From Prochlorococcus sp. scB243_496M6 (GTDB lineage: Bacteria; Cyanobacteriota; Cyanobacteriia; PCC-6307; Cyanobiaceae), in assembly GCA_000635535.1 (NCBI GenBank), contig JFMF01000377.1, positions 1 through 25,801 of the forward strand: a stretch of DNA of 25,801 bases, in the 5' to 3' direction. The position numbers and the translations under genes were made by a program. Shown here piece after piece: positions 25,709 to 25,801 of the stretch. Position 1 is the stretch's first letter. Every line of letters begins with the position of its first letter. The notes beneath the pieces are model-generated. The model was not told the origin of the DNA and searched no databases. It saw nothing but the letters and a program-made list of their open reading frames with translations.

Positions 25709-25801
25709 TCAAATAAAATCTTTTAAATTTATCCTATCAAATATTTCAAGATTACCTCCAACAGTTGCATTATATATTTTTTTACCAAAAGATTCATAAT
25801 T
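25709..25801 (-). CDS. 3' end of a DUF115/MptE-like gene, cut by window edge
   Basis: Thirty C-terminal codons are visible, ending at a TGA at 25711-25709. The reading is NYESFGKKIYNATVGGNLEI plus FDRINLKDFI. The pattern I-N-A-T-x-G-G followed by a short acidic tail resembles the end of DUF115 (6-hydroxymethylpterin pyrophosphokinase MptE-like / motility accessory factor) proteins. In bacteria these often sit in surface-sugar loci and are linked to nonulosonic acid (sialic or pseudaminic-like) transfer. The assignment rests on a short motif, so the reading frame is more certain than the name. The 152 bp between it and the GT2 gene hold nothing I recognise. Confidence 0.5.
   Translation of the reverse strand, partial: NYESFGKKIYNATVGGNLEIFDRINLKDFI

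Noticed and set aside
1..25801. CRISPR array, transposon ends, tRNA or rRNA genes, phage or defence genes
   Set aside because: I saw no regularly spaced repeats, long terminal inverted repeats, transposase motifs, cloverleaf-like TpsiC sequences or nuclease/helicase families by reading the window.

Overview
This is a very AT-rich, tightly packed window. Nearly every recognisable gene makes or handles a surface polysaccharide (O antigen, capsule or exopolysaccharide). The base composition, short spacers, rarity of clear Shine-Dalgarno sites and gene mix suggest a high-light Prochlorococcus-type picocyanobacterium carrying a variable cell-surface genomic island. That host call is an inference: no ribosomal, photosynthesis or tRNA gene is present to confirm it.

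Layout. 1-2.1 kb: a 5'-truncated gmd (GDP-mannose 4,6-dehydratase) runs tail to tail into a divergent gmd paralogue, and their ends overlap. 2.3-7.6 kb (+): an O-antigen ligase/polymerase-type membrane protein, a frameshifted relic, a WbaZ-like family 4 glycosyltransferase, a short undecaprenyl-phosphate sugar transferase, and ugd. 7.6-10.5 kb (-): galE, then a small ORF that looks like a decayed gmd N terminus, whose stop overlaps the start of manC. 10.6-16.8 kb (+): a UDP-glucuronate 4-epimerase-type gene, GDP-L-fucose synthase, rfbA-rfbC-rfbD, a 488-bp stretch with a decayed ORF, then rfbB. 16.8-20.8 kb: a Wzc-like copolymerase/tyrosine-kinase gene overlapping a dual-specificity-type phosphatase (-), divergent from a Wza-like export gene (+). 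21.1-24.7 kb (-): glycosyltransferase, membrane-anchored methyltransferase and EpsG-like polymerase. 24.8-25.6 kb (+): a WcaE-like family 2 glycosyltransferase. At the right edge is the 3' end of a DUF115/MptE-like gene on the minus strand.

How the genes fit together. manC, gmd and fcl would supply GDP-mannose and GDP-L-fucose. rfbABCD would supply dTDP-L-rhamnose. galE, ugd and the uronate epimerase would supply UDP-galactose, UDP-glucuronate and UDP-galacturonate. The sugar transferase would start the repeat unit on the lipid carrier, and three glycosyltransferases plus a methyltransferase would build and decorate it. The EpsG-like and ligase-like proteins are candidate polymerase and ligase, and Wza/Wzc with the phosphatase would export the chain and set its length. 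No Wzx flippase is visible in the window.

The most interesting parts are signs of gene turnover: three gmd-derived sequences, at least three decayed ORFs, frequent strand switches and overlapping gene ends. I found no CRISPR array, tRNA, rRNA, insertion sequence, phage gene or defence system.
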